In this document: positions 17,388-24,741 of the stretch, in pieces
Layout of the letters: each line of letters opens with the position of its first letter
Position numbering within the stretch: position 1 is the first letter of the stretch
Source: Microvirga brassicacearum
GTDB taxonomy: Bacteria > Pseudomonadota > Alphaproteobacteria > Rhizobiales > Beijerinckiaceae
Reading direction: 5' to 3'
Assembly (NCBI RefSeq): GCF_008757455.1
Contig: NZ_VCMV01000025.1
Coordinates: 634-64,633 of the forward strand
DNA: 64,000 nucleotides
Program-made: the position numbers and the translations under genes
Notes under the pieces: generated by a model
What the model saw: the letters and a program-made list of their open reading frames with translations, nothing else
The model's database searches: none
Told to the model about the DNA's origin: nothing

Positions 17388-18064
17388 AGGACGATGTGCA
17401 CCCAAACTTGCAGCTTCCGACGGTTGGCGAGAGTGCCTACCAGAGAATCCGGGCCGATATCGTGTTCGGGCGCCTTTCGCCCGGGAAGAAACTGAAGCTC
17501 GAACAATTGAAAGCTGATTACGGCGCAAGCGTCAGCACGCTTCGTGAAATTCTCAACCGTCTCCATTCCGAACGGCTTGTGGTTGCCGAAGGTCAGAAAG
17601 GATTTGGTGTTTCGCCGGTCTCGATCACCAACCTGAGGGAGATTGCGGCTCTTCGACAACTGCTCGAATGCCGCGCGCTCGAGCAGTCGTTCCGGTCCGG
17701 CGACATGGAATGGGAGGGACGGGTTGTCGCCGCCCATCACAGGCTCGCCCGGATGGAAGAGCGTATGGCGCAAGGAGACCGGACGCAGACCGAGGAATGG
17801 AAGCGATATGATTGGCAGTTTCATCAGGCGCTGATATCGGCCTGCGGATCGAAGATGCTGATCGACAACCATGCGGCGGTTTTCGACAAATACCTTCGCT
17901 ATCAGATGATCGCTTTGAGCTACCGCGGCGAGATCGCGGCGCGCGAGCACGCCTTGCTGTTGGAATGCGCCATGGAGAGAGACGCTGCGCGCGCCTGCGA
18001 GGTGCTGACGCGCCACGTCGCGGGGGGCGTCGAACATGCACTCGCCACCGGAACCATCAGCTAG
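17384..18064 (+). CDS. GntR-family regulator with FCD domain (second of tandem pair)
   Basis: A 226-residue paralogue of the preceding regulator. The recognition region is nearly the same: IRADIVFGRLSPGKKL and YGASVSTLREILNRLHSERL, and the FCD core YDWQFHQALISACGS aligns residue for residue. The ATG at 17384 overlaps the previous stop (ATGA); an upstream extension is not family-like. The similarity indicates tandem duplication. The pair may form heterodimers or recognise different intermediates, for example a substrate and 3-dehydroshikimate; this is inference. The quiC gene starts 22 bp after its stop. Confidence 0.92.
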   Translation: MKDDVHPNLQLPTVGESAYQRIRADIVFGRLSPGKKLKLEQLKADYGASVSTLREILNRLHSERLVVAEGQKGFGVSPVSITNLREIAALRQLLECRALEQSFRSGDMEWEGRVVAAHHRLARMEERMAQGDRTQTEEWKRYDWQFHQALISACGSKMLIDNHAAVFDKYLRYQMIALSYRGEIAAREHALLLECAMERDAARACEVLTRHVAGGVEHALATGTIS

Positions 18065-18086
18065 CAGAGAGACGGGATCCACGAGC

Positions 18087-19970
18087 ATGCGCACGGCCCT
18101 TGCGACGGTTTGCCTGAGCGGCACCCTGACGGAGAAGATCGAAGCCATAGCGGCGGCGCAGTTCAAAGGAGTCGAGATCTTCGAAAACGACCTTCTGTCG
18201 TTCAACGGAACGCCGGCCCAGGCGCGGCGCATGATCGAGGATCTTGGACTCGAGACAATCACCTTCCAGCCGTTCCGCGATTTCGAGGGCATGCCGGAGC
18301 CGCAACGCTCAAAGGTGTTCGCCCGGGCCGAACGCAAGTTCGACGTCATGGAAGAGCTCGGCTGCGATTTGCTGATGGTGTGCAGCAACGTCTCTCCGGA
18401 TGCCCTCGGCGGGATTGAGCGGGCGGCGGCCGATTTTCATGAACTCGGCGAACGCGCCGCAAAACGGGGATTGCGCGTGGCCTTTGAGGCTCTCTCGTGG
18501 GGGCGACACATCCATGATTATCGCGACTCCTGGGAGGTCGTGCGGCGGGCGGATCACCCCGCCGTCGGACTGGTGCTCGATTCTTTCCATGTGCTCGCCC
18601 GCGGGACGGATCTTTCGGCGATCCGCTCAATTCCGCCTGAACGTATCTTCCTCGTACAGATGGCCGACGCGCCGAAGCTCGACATGGACTATCTCTCCTG
18701 GAGCCGGCACTATCGCTGCTTTCCGGGACAGGGCGACCTGCCCATCGATGACTTCATGCTCGCGCTTCATGCGACCGGCTTCGATGGACTTCTGTCGCTG
18801 GAAATCTTCAACGATCGCTTCCGGGCGGGTTCGGCGCGCAGCGTCGCCGTCGATGGGCAACGTTCCCTGATCGTGATGCTCGACGAGCTCCGCCGACGGA
18901 CGGGGGCGGCTGTTCTTGATCTCCCGAATCTTCCATCCAAGGCTCAATGCTCGGGCATTGAGTTCGTAGAATTCGCCGTGGACGAACGCAGTGCCGTCGG
19001 CCTCGAACAGACCCTGACTGGGCTCGGCTTCCGGAAGGCGGGGGTCCATCACTCGAAGGCCGTCACCCGGTGGCGGCAAGGCAACCTCAACATCGTCGTG
19101 AATGCCGACAAGGAGGGCTTCGCCCATTCCTTCAATATTACGCACGGCACTTCAGTGTGCGCCTTGGCCCTCCGTGTCAGCGACGCTCGCGGAACGGTCG
19201 AGCGCGCGGTAAGACTGCTGGACCAGCCCTTCCAGCAGCCGGTCGGGCCGGGCGAGATGGATGTTCCGGCAGTCCGCGGCCTCGGCGGGAGTCTGCTGTA
19301 TTTCGTGGATCATGAGACAGGGCTCGACCGTCTCTGGGACGTCGATTTCAAACGCATTGACGATGACTTTACAGGGGCGGGGCTGACGGCGGTCGACCAT
19401 GTCTCGCAATCGATGCACTACGAGGAGATGCTGACTTGGCTTCTGTTCTACATGTCGCTCCTCGATGTGCAGAAGATGCCGGTCCAGACGGTGATCGATC
19501 CGGGTGGCGTGGTTCAGAGCCAAGCCGTCGAGACACGCGACGGCGCGCTCCGGCTCGTTCTCAACGCCTCGCAGAGCCGGCACACGTTGTCGTCACGCTT
19601 CCTGACCGAGCTTTTCGGGTCCGGGGTGCAGCATGTCGCGTTCGCAACCGGCGACATCTTCGCGACAGTCGAGCAGTTGAAGGCAAACGGAGTCGACCTG
19701 CTGCCAATTCCGGAGAACTACTACGACGACCTTGAGGCGAGGACGGACCTCACCGCAGAGAATGTCGAGCGACTACGGGGGGGCAACATTATGTACGACC
19801 GTGAGGGCAGCGATGAGTACCTTCAGGCCTACACCAAGGCGATGGAGGGCGGGTTTTTCTTCGAGATCGTGGAGCGGCGCAATTATCGGGGCTACGGCGC
19901 CACAAACGCGCCAATCCGGCTCGCGTCCCAGTCACGCCTCGCGTCCGACCCCACGCCTCCGACGTTCTGA
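18087..19970 (+). CDS. quiC: 3-Dehydroshikimate dehydratase, two-domain (QuiC-like isomerase-barrel/HPPD-like fusion)
   Basis: A 627-residue fusion. Residues about 1-275 are a sugar-phosphate-isomerase/AP-endonuclease TIM barrel with metal-site segments VAFEALSWGRHIHDY, LVLDSFHVLARG, VQMADAP and SLEIFNDRFR. Residues about 290-615 contain two vicinal-oxygen-chelate repeats resembling 4-hydroxyphenylpyruvate dioxygenase (VDHVSQSMHYEEMLTWLLFY, GVQHVAFATGDIFATVEQL, and a metal-ligand Glu near GGFFFEIVERR). Such fusions are the QuiC-type 3-dehydroshikimate dehydratases, which form protocatechuate; the barrel is catalytic and the dioxygenase-like half is considered non-dioxygenase in that family. 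ATG at 18087 is the start after the regulator stop. No protocatechuate ring-cleavage genes lie in the window. Confidence 0.92.
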   Translation: MRTALATVCLSGTLTEKIEAIAAAQFKGVEIFENDLLSFNGTPAQARRMIEDLGLETITFQPFRDFEGMPEPQRSKVFARAERKFDVMEELGCDLLMVCSNVSPDALGGIERAAADFHELGERAAKRGLRVAFEALSWGRHIHDYRDSWEVVRRADHPAVGLVLDSFHVLARGTDLSAIRSIPPERIFLVQMADAPKLDMDYLSWSRHYRCFPGQGDLPIDDFMLALHATGFDGLLSLEIFNDRFRAGSARSVAVDGQRSLIVMLDELRRRTGAAVLDLPNLPSKAQCSGIEFVEFAVDERSAVGLEQTLTGLGFRKAGVHHSKAVTRWRQGNLNIVVNADKEGFAHSFNITHGTSVCALALRVSDARGTVERAVRLLDQPFQQPVGPGEMDVPAVRGLGGSLLYFVDHETGLDRLWDVDFKRIDDDFTGAGLTAVDHVSQSMHYEEMLTWLLFYMSLLDVQKMPVQTVIDPGGVVQSQAVETRDGALRLVLNASQSRHTLSSRFLTELFGSGVQHVAFATGDIFATVEQLKANGVDLLPIPENYYDDLEARTDLTAENVERLRGGNIMYDREGSDEYLQAYTKAMEGGFFFEIVERRNYRGYGATNAPIRLASQSRLASDPTPPTF

Positions 19971-20148
19971 CGAGCCATTGCGGCTGCCACCATGGAGAGC
20001 CGAGCCCGGCGGAAGTGGCGGCATCAGAACGCATTCCACGTCTGTTCCCACGCCTTCTCCCACGATGGCGCCTCCGCATGTGTTCTATCACCGAACGGAC
20101 AGAGTTGCGTCCCGCGCCGCGCTTTCCCGGCGGCGCAAGGAGGATCGG

Positions 20149-21645
20149 ATGGGTGCATTGCGAAAAGCTTTGAACGCAGCTGCCGAAGAAACGCTCGACC
20201 CGGACGACTGGACTGACGTCCAGGCGCTCTCGCACCAGATCGTCGACGATGCCATCGGCTATCTCCGCGACGTCCGCGATCGCAGGGTCTGGCAGGACAT
20301 GCCGGCGGACGTGAGGGCTTTCTTTGCGGCCCCTCTGCCGCGGCTGCCCGCGCCGCTGGCCGAGATCTATCGCGAGGTTGCGGAGAACGTGATGGCCTAT
20401 CCGATGGGCAACGTCCACCCGCGCTTCTGGTCCTGGTACATGGGATCGAGCAATTTCACCGGCGCACTGGGAGATTTCCTCGCCGCAATCCAGGGCTCCA
20501 ACCTTGGCGGCGGCAACCACGCCGCCGCCCTCCTGGACCAGCAGGTGGTAAACTGGTGCAAGGAGATGATGGGCTTTCCTGCATCCGCTAGCGGCACGCT
20601 GGTCAGCGGCGGCTCAATGGCCAATATCATCGGCCTGACCGTCGCGCGGAACGTCAAGGCGGGTATCGACGTGCGCGAGCATGGTGTCGCCGCCATAGAG
20701 AAGCCCTTGTGTTTTTATGGCTCGGATCAGATTCACTCTTGCCACCGCAAGGCAATGGAGGCACTCGGGCTGGGAAACCGAGCCCTGCGACGCATCGCGA
20801 CGGATGCCGAACTGCGGATCGATCTCGGCGCCCTGAGGGCGGCGATCGCGCAAGATCGCGCGGCGGGGTTTCATCCCGCCTGCGTGATAGGAACGGCTGG
20901 GACGGTCAACACCGGCGCAATCGACGATTTGCAAGCTCTTGCGCGTTTGGCGGACGAAGAGGACCTCTGGTTCCATGTGGATGGGTGCATCGGCGCTTTC
21001 ATCTCCATCGCCCCCGCGAATGCCTATCGTGTCGCGGGACTTGAGCGTGCCGATTCCGTGGCGCTCGATCCGCATAAATGGCTGCACGCACCGTTCGAGG
21101 CCGGATGCGTCCTGATCCGGGATGCATCCGCGCATCGCGGTGCATTCGCGGTCACGCCCGAATATTTGGAGAATACGCTTCGCGGTGTCGCATCCGCGCC
21201 TTGGCTATACGATTATGGCCTGCAGACCACACGAGGCTTCCGGGCGCTGAAGGTCTGGATGGCGCTCAAGGAGCATGGCATCGAGAAGTTCGGCCGCTTA
21301 ATCGACCAGAACATCGCGCAGGGTCACTATCTCAGCACGATGATCGAGGCCGAACCCCTTTTGGAACTGGTCGCGCCGACAAACATCAACATCGTCTGCT
21401 ATCGCTATCGCGCAGACGGTATGAATGGGGACGAGCTTAAGGCCCTCAACACGGAGATCATGCTGAGGCTGCAGGAAGACGGCATCGCAGCCGTTTCGGA
21501 CACGACGGTTCAAGGCAAACATTGCCTCCGAGTCGCGGTAAACAACCACCGGACCCGACGGGATGATCTGGAGCTATTGATCCGCGAAACCATCCGCCTC
21601 GGGAAGGAGATTGTGAACGCAAGCCCGGCTAAAACGGGGTGCTAA
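20149..21645 (+). CDS. PLP-dependent group II decarboxylase (aromatic-amino-acid decarboxylase-like)
   Basis: A 498-residue PLP enzyme. The active-site lysine lies in DPHKWLHAPFEAGC (near residue 310), preceded by WFHVDGCIGAF with the PLP-binding Asp, and GTLVSGGSMANIIGL binds phosphate. This matches group II decarboxylases (DOPA/tyrosine/tryptophan type), although some relatives are aldehyde synthases or have unknown substrates. ATG at 20149 is chosen because AAGGAGG precedes it; in-frame sequence upstream looks non-coding. It ends 6 bp before a strong hairpin terminator. It is not obviously part of the quinate pathway. Confidence 0.92.
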   Translation: MGALRKALNAAAEETLDPDDWTDVQALSHQIVDDAIGYLRDVRDRRVWQDMPADVRAFFAAPLPRLPAPLAEIYREVAENVMAYPMGNVHPRFWSWYMGSSNFTGALGDFLAAIQGSNLGGGNHAAALLDQQVVNWCKEMMGFPASASGTLVSGGSMANIIGLTVARNVKAGIDVREHGVAAIEKPLCFYGSDQIHSCHRKAMEALGLGNRALRRIATDAELRIDLGALRAAIAQDRAAGFHPACVIGTAGTVNTGAIDDLQALARLADEEDLWFHVDGCIGAFISIAPANAYRVAGLERADSVALDPHKWLHAPFEAGCVLIRDASAHRGAFAVTPEYLENTLRGVASAPWLYDYGLQTTRGFRALKVWMALKEHGIEKFGRLIDQNIAQGHYLSTMIEAEPLLELVAPTNINIVCYRYRADGMNGDELKALNTEIMLRLQEDGIAAVSDTTVQGKHCLRVAVNNHRTRRDDLELLIRETIRLGKEIVNASPAKTGC

Positions 21646-21650
21646 CGGCA

Positions 21651-21684
21651 GACGCTACGAGCGCTGGGGGGCGCTCGTAGCGTC
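21651..21684. terminator. Strong bidirectional hairpin between convergent genes
   Basis: GACGCTACGAGCGC (21651-21664) pairs perfectly with GCGCTCGTAGCGTC (21671-21684) around a TGGGGG loop. The 14-bp stem sits exactly between the decarboxylase stop (21645) and the stop of the leftward DUF899 gene (21686). It lacks a long T-tract but the stem strength and position support termination in both directions. Confidence 0.8.
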
Positions 21685-21685
21685 C

Positions 21686-22396
21686 TTATGCTCGATTGCC
21701 ATATTCCAGCTTCGGATACCAATCCGTCCCCCGTCCTTCGGGCGTTGTATCGAGGATCGTCCAGAGTGGCATCAGATCGGGTGCGCCGCGCGGGTCCTGG
21801 CCCGGATCGGCGGTCTCAAATCCCATCTCGCCGCTCCAGAAGTGCCGGATCGTGCCGTCGCGACGCGTGAAGACGTTAAAAGCCGGAACGTCCGCGTCGT
21901 CCGCGTTCACATAGTCGCGGGTGTAGTCGCCGCTGACATCCGAGTAGAGCTTGAGACCGCGCCAGCCGCGTTCCTTCTTGAAGGCGACGAGACGTTCGAT
22001 CGGCGAGCGGGCGATGACCGCCAACGCGACGCGCTGCTCGACGTCGGCGGCTTCACCGTCCCACGCGGAAAGGAGCGAGGTGCACATGGGGCAGGGCCGC
22101 TCGCGCTGCGGGCCGAACATGTAGCTGTAGGTCACGAGCGTCTGCTTGTCACCGAAGAGACCCGCGAAGGTCGTCGGCCCGTTCTCGCCCTCGAGGTGAT
22201 AGTCTTTCGTCACCTCGCCGCCGGGCGGTAGCGAGCGGCGCTGCTCCGCCACCCGCTCGATATGACGCCTCAGCTCGATCTCCTCGGCGAGGAGGGCGTC
22301 GCGGGCGCGGCGATACGCGTCGCTCTCGTTCGGAAAGCGGACACCGTTCCGCTTTGCCAGTTCGACGGCGGACTTCAGCATGGGTGCATCAATCAT
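21686..22396 (-). CDS. DUF899 family thioredoxin-like protein
   Basis: A 236-residue member of the DUF899 family, thioredoxin-fold-related proteins of unknown activity. Visible hallmarks are KDYHLEGENGP, LVTYSYMFGPQRERPCPMCTSLLSAWDGE (with a CPMC dithiol) and DVPAFNVFTRRDGTIRHFWSGEM. The ATG at 22396 follows AAAGGAG. It lies directly downstream of a VOC gene on the same strand, and both diverge from a MarR regulator, so the pair is probably controlled by that regulator. A CXXC-type motif suggests a redox function, which is inference. Confidence 0.9.
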   Translation of the reverse strand: MIDAPMLKSAVELAKRNGVRFPNESDAYRRARDALLAEEIELRRHIERVAEQRRSLPPGGEVTKDYHLEGENGPTTFAGLFGDKQTLVTYSYMFGPQRERPCPMCTSLLSAWDGEAADVEQRVALAVIARSPIERLVAFKKERGWRGLKLYSDVSGDYTRDYVNADDADVPAFNVFTRRDGTIRHFWSGEMGFETADPGQDPRGAPDLMPLWTILDTTPEGRGTDWYPKLEYGNRA

Positions 22397-22441
22397 GTCG
22401 GACTCCTTTAGCTCCAATTCGTGGGCTTGGGTGAGCCGTGG

Positions 22442-22867
22442 TCAGGCGGGGGTGGAACCGAACGCCCAAGTGACGCCGTACGGGTCCTTGACCATACCGT
22501 AGCGGTCTCCCCAGAATTGCAGCTCCATCGGCATCAGCACGGTGCAGCCGGCGGCGACTGCCCGGTCGAACCAGCGGTCCGCGTCGTCGACGTAGAGATG
22601 AAGGTTGAAGGCCTGAGGCGCGACCGCCGGGTAGCCGTGCTCGGGCATCGGGTCCATCAGCATGATCGAGCCACCGTTGACGTCGATGCGAGCGTTGCAG
22701 ATGCGGCCATCGTCCATGCCGGTCCGCTCGCCGATCTCCTCAGCGCCGAGCGCGCGCTTGTAGAAATCCATCGCGGCGGCCGCGCCGTCGAGCATCAAAT
22801 AGGGAACAACGCCGCCCTTCAGGGCCGGCGCGGTTTCGGGTCGCTTGATCGTGGCGGTGTCTGACAT
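22442..22867 (-). CDS. VOC (glyoxalase/bleomycin-resistance) family protein, PhnB-like
   Basis: A 141-residue vicinal-oxygen-chelate protein. It starts with VVPYLMLDGAAAAMDFYKRALGA and continues GGSIMLMDPMPEHG and FNLHLYVDDADRWFDRAVAAG, the paired beta-alpha-beta pattern of PhnB-like VOC proteins, ending in GDRYGMVKDPYGVTWAFG with the second metal-site Glu/His region altered as is common in PhnB. The substrate is unknown. ATG at 22867 follows GGGAGA. It is the first leftward gene from the MarR operator and is followed by DUF899, a frequent partner. Confidence 0.92.
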   Translation of the reverse strand: MSDTATIKRPETAPALKGGVVPYLMLDGAAAAMDFYKRALGAEEIGERTGMDDGRICNARIDVNGGSIMLMDPMPEHGYPAVAPQAFNLHLYVDDADRWFDRAVAAGCTVLMPMELQFWGDRYGMVKDPYGVTWAFGSTPA

Positions 22868-22898
22868 TTCTTGAATCTCCCGGTCTGGACATTGCGAG

Positions 22899-22927
22899 TT
22901 GACAGGAAGCGTTGATATCAACATAAT
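22899..22927 (+). promoter_or_regulatory. Sigma70-type promoter of the marR gene
   Basis: TTGACA (22899-22904) and CATAAT (22922-22927) are separated by 17 bp. The predicted transcription start falls at or within a base or two of the ATG at 22934, and no ribosome-binding sequence precedes that ATG, so a leaderless mRNA is likely if the promoter and start are correct. Confidence 0.6.
22911..22922. promoter_or_regulatory. MarR operator, 12-bp perfect palindrome
   Basis: GTTGATATCAAC is a perfect dyad in the spacer of the marR promoter and in the divergent control region of the VOC/DUF899 genes. Its TTGATATCAA core resembles known MarR-family sites. Binding would block RNA polymerase, fitting autorepression and repression of the divergent pair. 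Confidence 0.65.
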
Positions 22928-22933
22928 TGTGGC

Positions 22934-23380
22934 ATGTCAAAGGCGCCGCAAATTGCTTTCGAAACCACACTCTTTGTCCGCGACCACTGCCTGTGCCTTC
23001 ACGCGCAGCGGGCGGCGCGCGCACTGGCGCGGCGGTTCGACGACGCCTTGCGCCCGCTGGGCCTGACCAACGGCCAGTTCTCCCTGATGATGTCGCTTAA
23101 CCGGCCGGAGCCGCCCAGCATGGGATCGGTGGCATCGCTGCTCGCCATGGATCGAACCACGCTGACGGCAGCGCTGAAACCGCTGGAGCGGCGTGGGCTG
23201 GTCGCGACGGTGGCGAATCCCGCTGACAAGCGCAGCCGCCTCTTAGCGCTCACGAATGAAGGGCGGTCTTTGTTGGCGAATGCCCTTCCGGTCTGGAAGC
23301 GGACACATTCCGATGTGGATCGCCTGCTTGCGGAACACGATGCCGGCGGCCTTCGCTCCGCCTTGCGCGCCCTGGACTAG
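22934..23380 (+). CDS. MarR-family transcriptional regulator
   Basis: A 148-residue winged-helix repressor. It has an N-terminal dimerisation helix (CLHAQRAARALARRFDDAL), the helix-turn-helix MGSVASLLAMDRTTLTAALKPLERRGLV and a wing with the conserved motif NPADKRSRLLALTNEG, where Asp and Arg contact the DNA backbone. A perfect palindrome lies in its promoter. It is divergent from the VOC and DUF899 genes and probably represses itself and them in response to an unknown small molecule. Confidence 0.94.
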   Translation: MSKAPQIAFETTLFVRDHCLCLHAQRAARALARRFDDALRPLGLTNGQFSLMMSLNRPEPPSMGSVASLLAMDRTTLTAALKPLERRGLVATVANPADKRSRLLALTNEGRSLLANALPVWKRTHSDVDRLLAEHDAGGLRSALRALD

Positions 23381-23481
23381 GGGTGGTCGCAGAGCGCTTC
23401 GAAGGAACATCTATCGCGCCGTCGCCGGCAGGTAACCCATTGTTCAACTTGCGCGTTGTTTCCACAAAGGGGACGAGCGCC

Positions 23482-23799
23482 ATGGATACTCGATTTATTT
23501 TAGCTTTAGCGTTTCTGGGTGCATCGCACACGCCCGCTCCCGCTCTCGACCCTCCGGTCGTATGGCGCGACCCGGATACAGGTTGTGCTTATTTTCTTAC
23601 CCCTCAGGGCGGCGTGACAGCGCGCTATCTTCGTAACGGACTACCAGATTGTCCTGATGCGAACGCCAGCTCACGCTTGGTCGACGACACTGCGCGCGGG
23701 ATCTCACGAGGGTTGGAGACCTTGCAGCGCGAACTCGAACGGCTTCGCGAACGCTTTCGCGATCAACCGCCTCCGGAACGCCTTGAGAGGAAAACCTGA
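23482..23799 (+). CDS. Small exported protein of unknown function
   Basis: A 105-residue protein with a signal peptide (MDTRFILALAFLGASHTPAPAL), a short domain with two cysteines (DTGCAYFLTP and GLPDCPDA) that may form a disulfide, and a strongly charged C-terminal helix (about 68-100; LQRELERLRERFRD) likely to be coiled-coil. The start is the ATG at 23482, where the signal peptide begins; ribosome site AAAGGGGAC is nearby. I do not recognise a family. Confidence 0.6.
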   Translation: MDTRFILALAFLGASHTPAPALDPPVVWRDPDTGCAYFLTPQGGVTARYLRNGLPDCPDANASSRLVDDTARGISRGLETLQRELERLRERFRDQPPPERLERKT

Positions 23800-23868
23800 A
23801 TCCGCGCGATCCGGGAACGCCTCCCGCGGCCCTTGGTGTCCGATCCCTGGGCGCGAGACGGCCGTGAT

Positions 23869-24504
23869 CTACCGCAAATCCACGCGAATACCAGCCCCGA
23901 TGAAATTCGACCCGGACTCCCTTGGGGCTATGACGCCGAAGATTCCTGAGCGGTGGTGAATGCGCGGAACGAAATAGACCCCGGGCAACGAGGCGTGGGA
24001 GAACTCCGCCTCAAGGGCGAGGTAATTGAGAAAGCGACTGGGCTCGACACGGAAGCTGCCCTCCAGCCTTGGCCTTTCGGAGGCGTAGGAAAGCCCTTCA
24101 CCGACGGCAATGTTCACGCTCAGGCCGCCGAAGAGCGGGATCTGTCCGGTTCGGAACATGAGTGCGAGCGTCCCTTCCCAATGGGTCTGATCGCCGAAAT
24201 GGCGCAGCACCTGTCCCTCGATCTCGATCCGGTTGCCCCGGAATGCGAAGTCGGTGCCTGGCAAAGGAATGGCGAATGAGGGCACGATTACCCTCGCGAC
24301 GCCCGCTCCGACGAAGTTCGAATCCTCGAATGTCAGGTCGCCCGCGAACGAACGCTCCGGGACGTCGAGGAGGTCTGTATTGGCCCAGCGACTGATATAG
24401 CCGGTCGCATGCCATGTCCGCTCCGGCGCTTGCGCCGCTGCAGGTCCGCCGACAAGTGCAAACGCGACAAGGCAGAGCCGAACGAGCCTTCGAAACTGAC
24501 GCAT
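23869..24504 (-). CDS. Outer-membrane beta-barrel-like protein (acyloxyacyl hydrolase/PagL-like?)
   Basis: A 211-residue exported protein. Residues 1-24 (MRQFRRLVRLCLVAFALVGG ending PAAAQ) are a signal peptide, and the rest shows alternating-residue beta strands finishing with a terminal strand ending in an aromatic-poor IRVDLR. The segment VPRIHHRSGIFGV followed by GSNFIGAGIR resembles alphaproteobacterial proteins related to lipid A 3-O-deacylase (PagL), where His and Ser form the active site. This assignment is tentative; it could be a non-enzymatic barrel. The start was chosen at the signal peptide; a longer frame upstream is unlikely. Confidence 0.6.
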   Translation of the reverse strand: MRQFRRLVRLCLVAFALVGGPAAAQAPERTWHATGYISRWANTDLLDVPERSFAGDLTFEDSNFVGAGVARVIVPSFAIPLPGTDFAFRGNRIEIEGQVLRHFGDQTHWEGTLALMFRTGQIPLFGGLSVNIAVGEGLSYASERPRLEGSFRVEPSRFLNYLALEAEFSHASLPGVYFVPRIHHRSGIFGVIAPRESGSNFIGAGIRVDLR

Positions 24505-24741
24505 GGGGCGGCACCGGTTGATGAGGCGCGCCAAAGCTACAGCGGTCTCTCCCGAATGGGGAGTTGAAGATTGTCGCACGAAGCGAGAAGGGCATGGGCG
24601 TCGATCTGCCGGATGCCTGGCGACCAATTGTTATTGACAGCCTCGCTGGAGCGGCAGAGCCTCTTCGCCGCCTGTATGACGGAGCGTCGCTCGAACCTGC
24701 GCCGCCGGGCTCAGTGGCTGATCAGATTTGCGGATCGCGCT

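Noticed and set aside
19990-20070. Segment translating to a GGSGGIRTH-like string, a pattern often seen when reverse-strand tRNA genes are read as protein
   Set aside because: On the reverse strand it does not fold into a recognisable cloverleaf; the T-loop sequence is disrupted, so at most a tRNA-like remnant.
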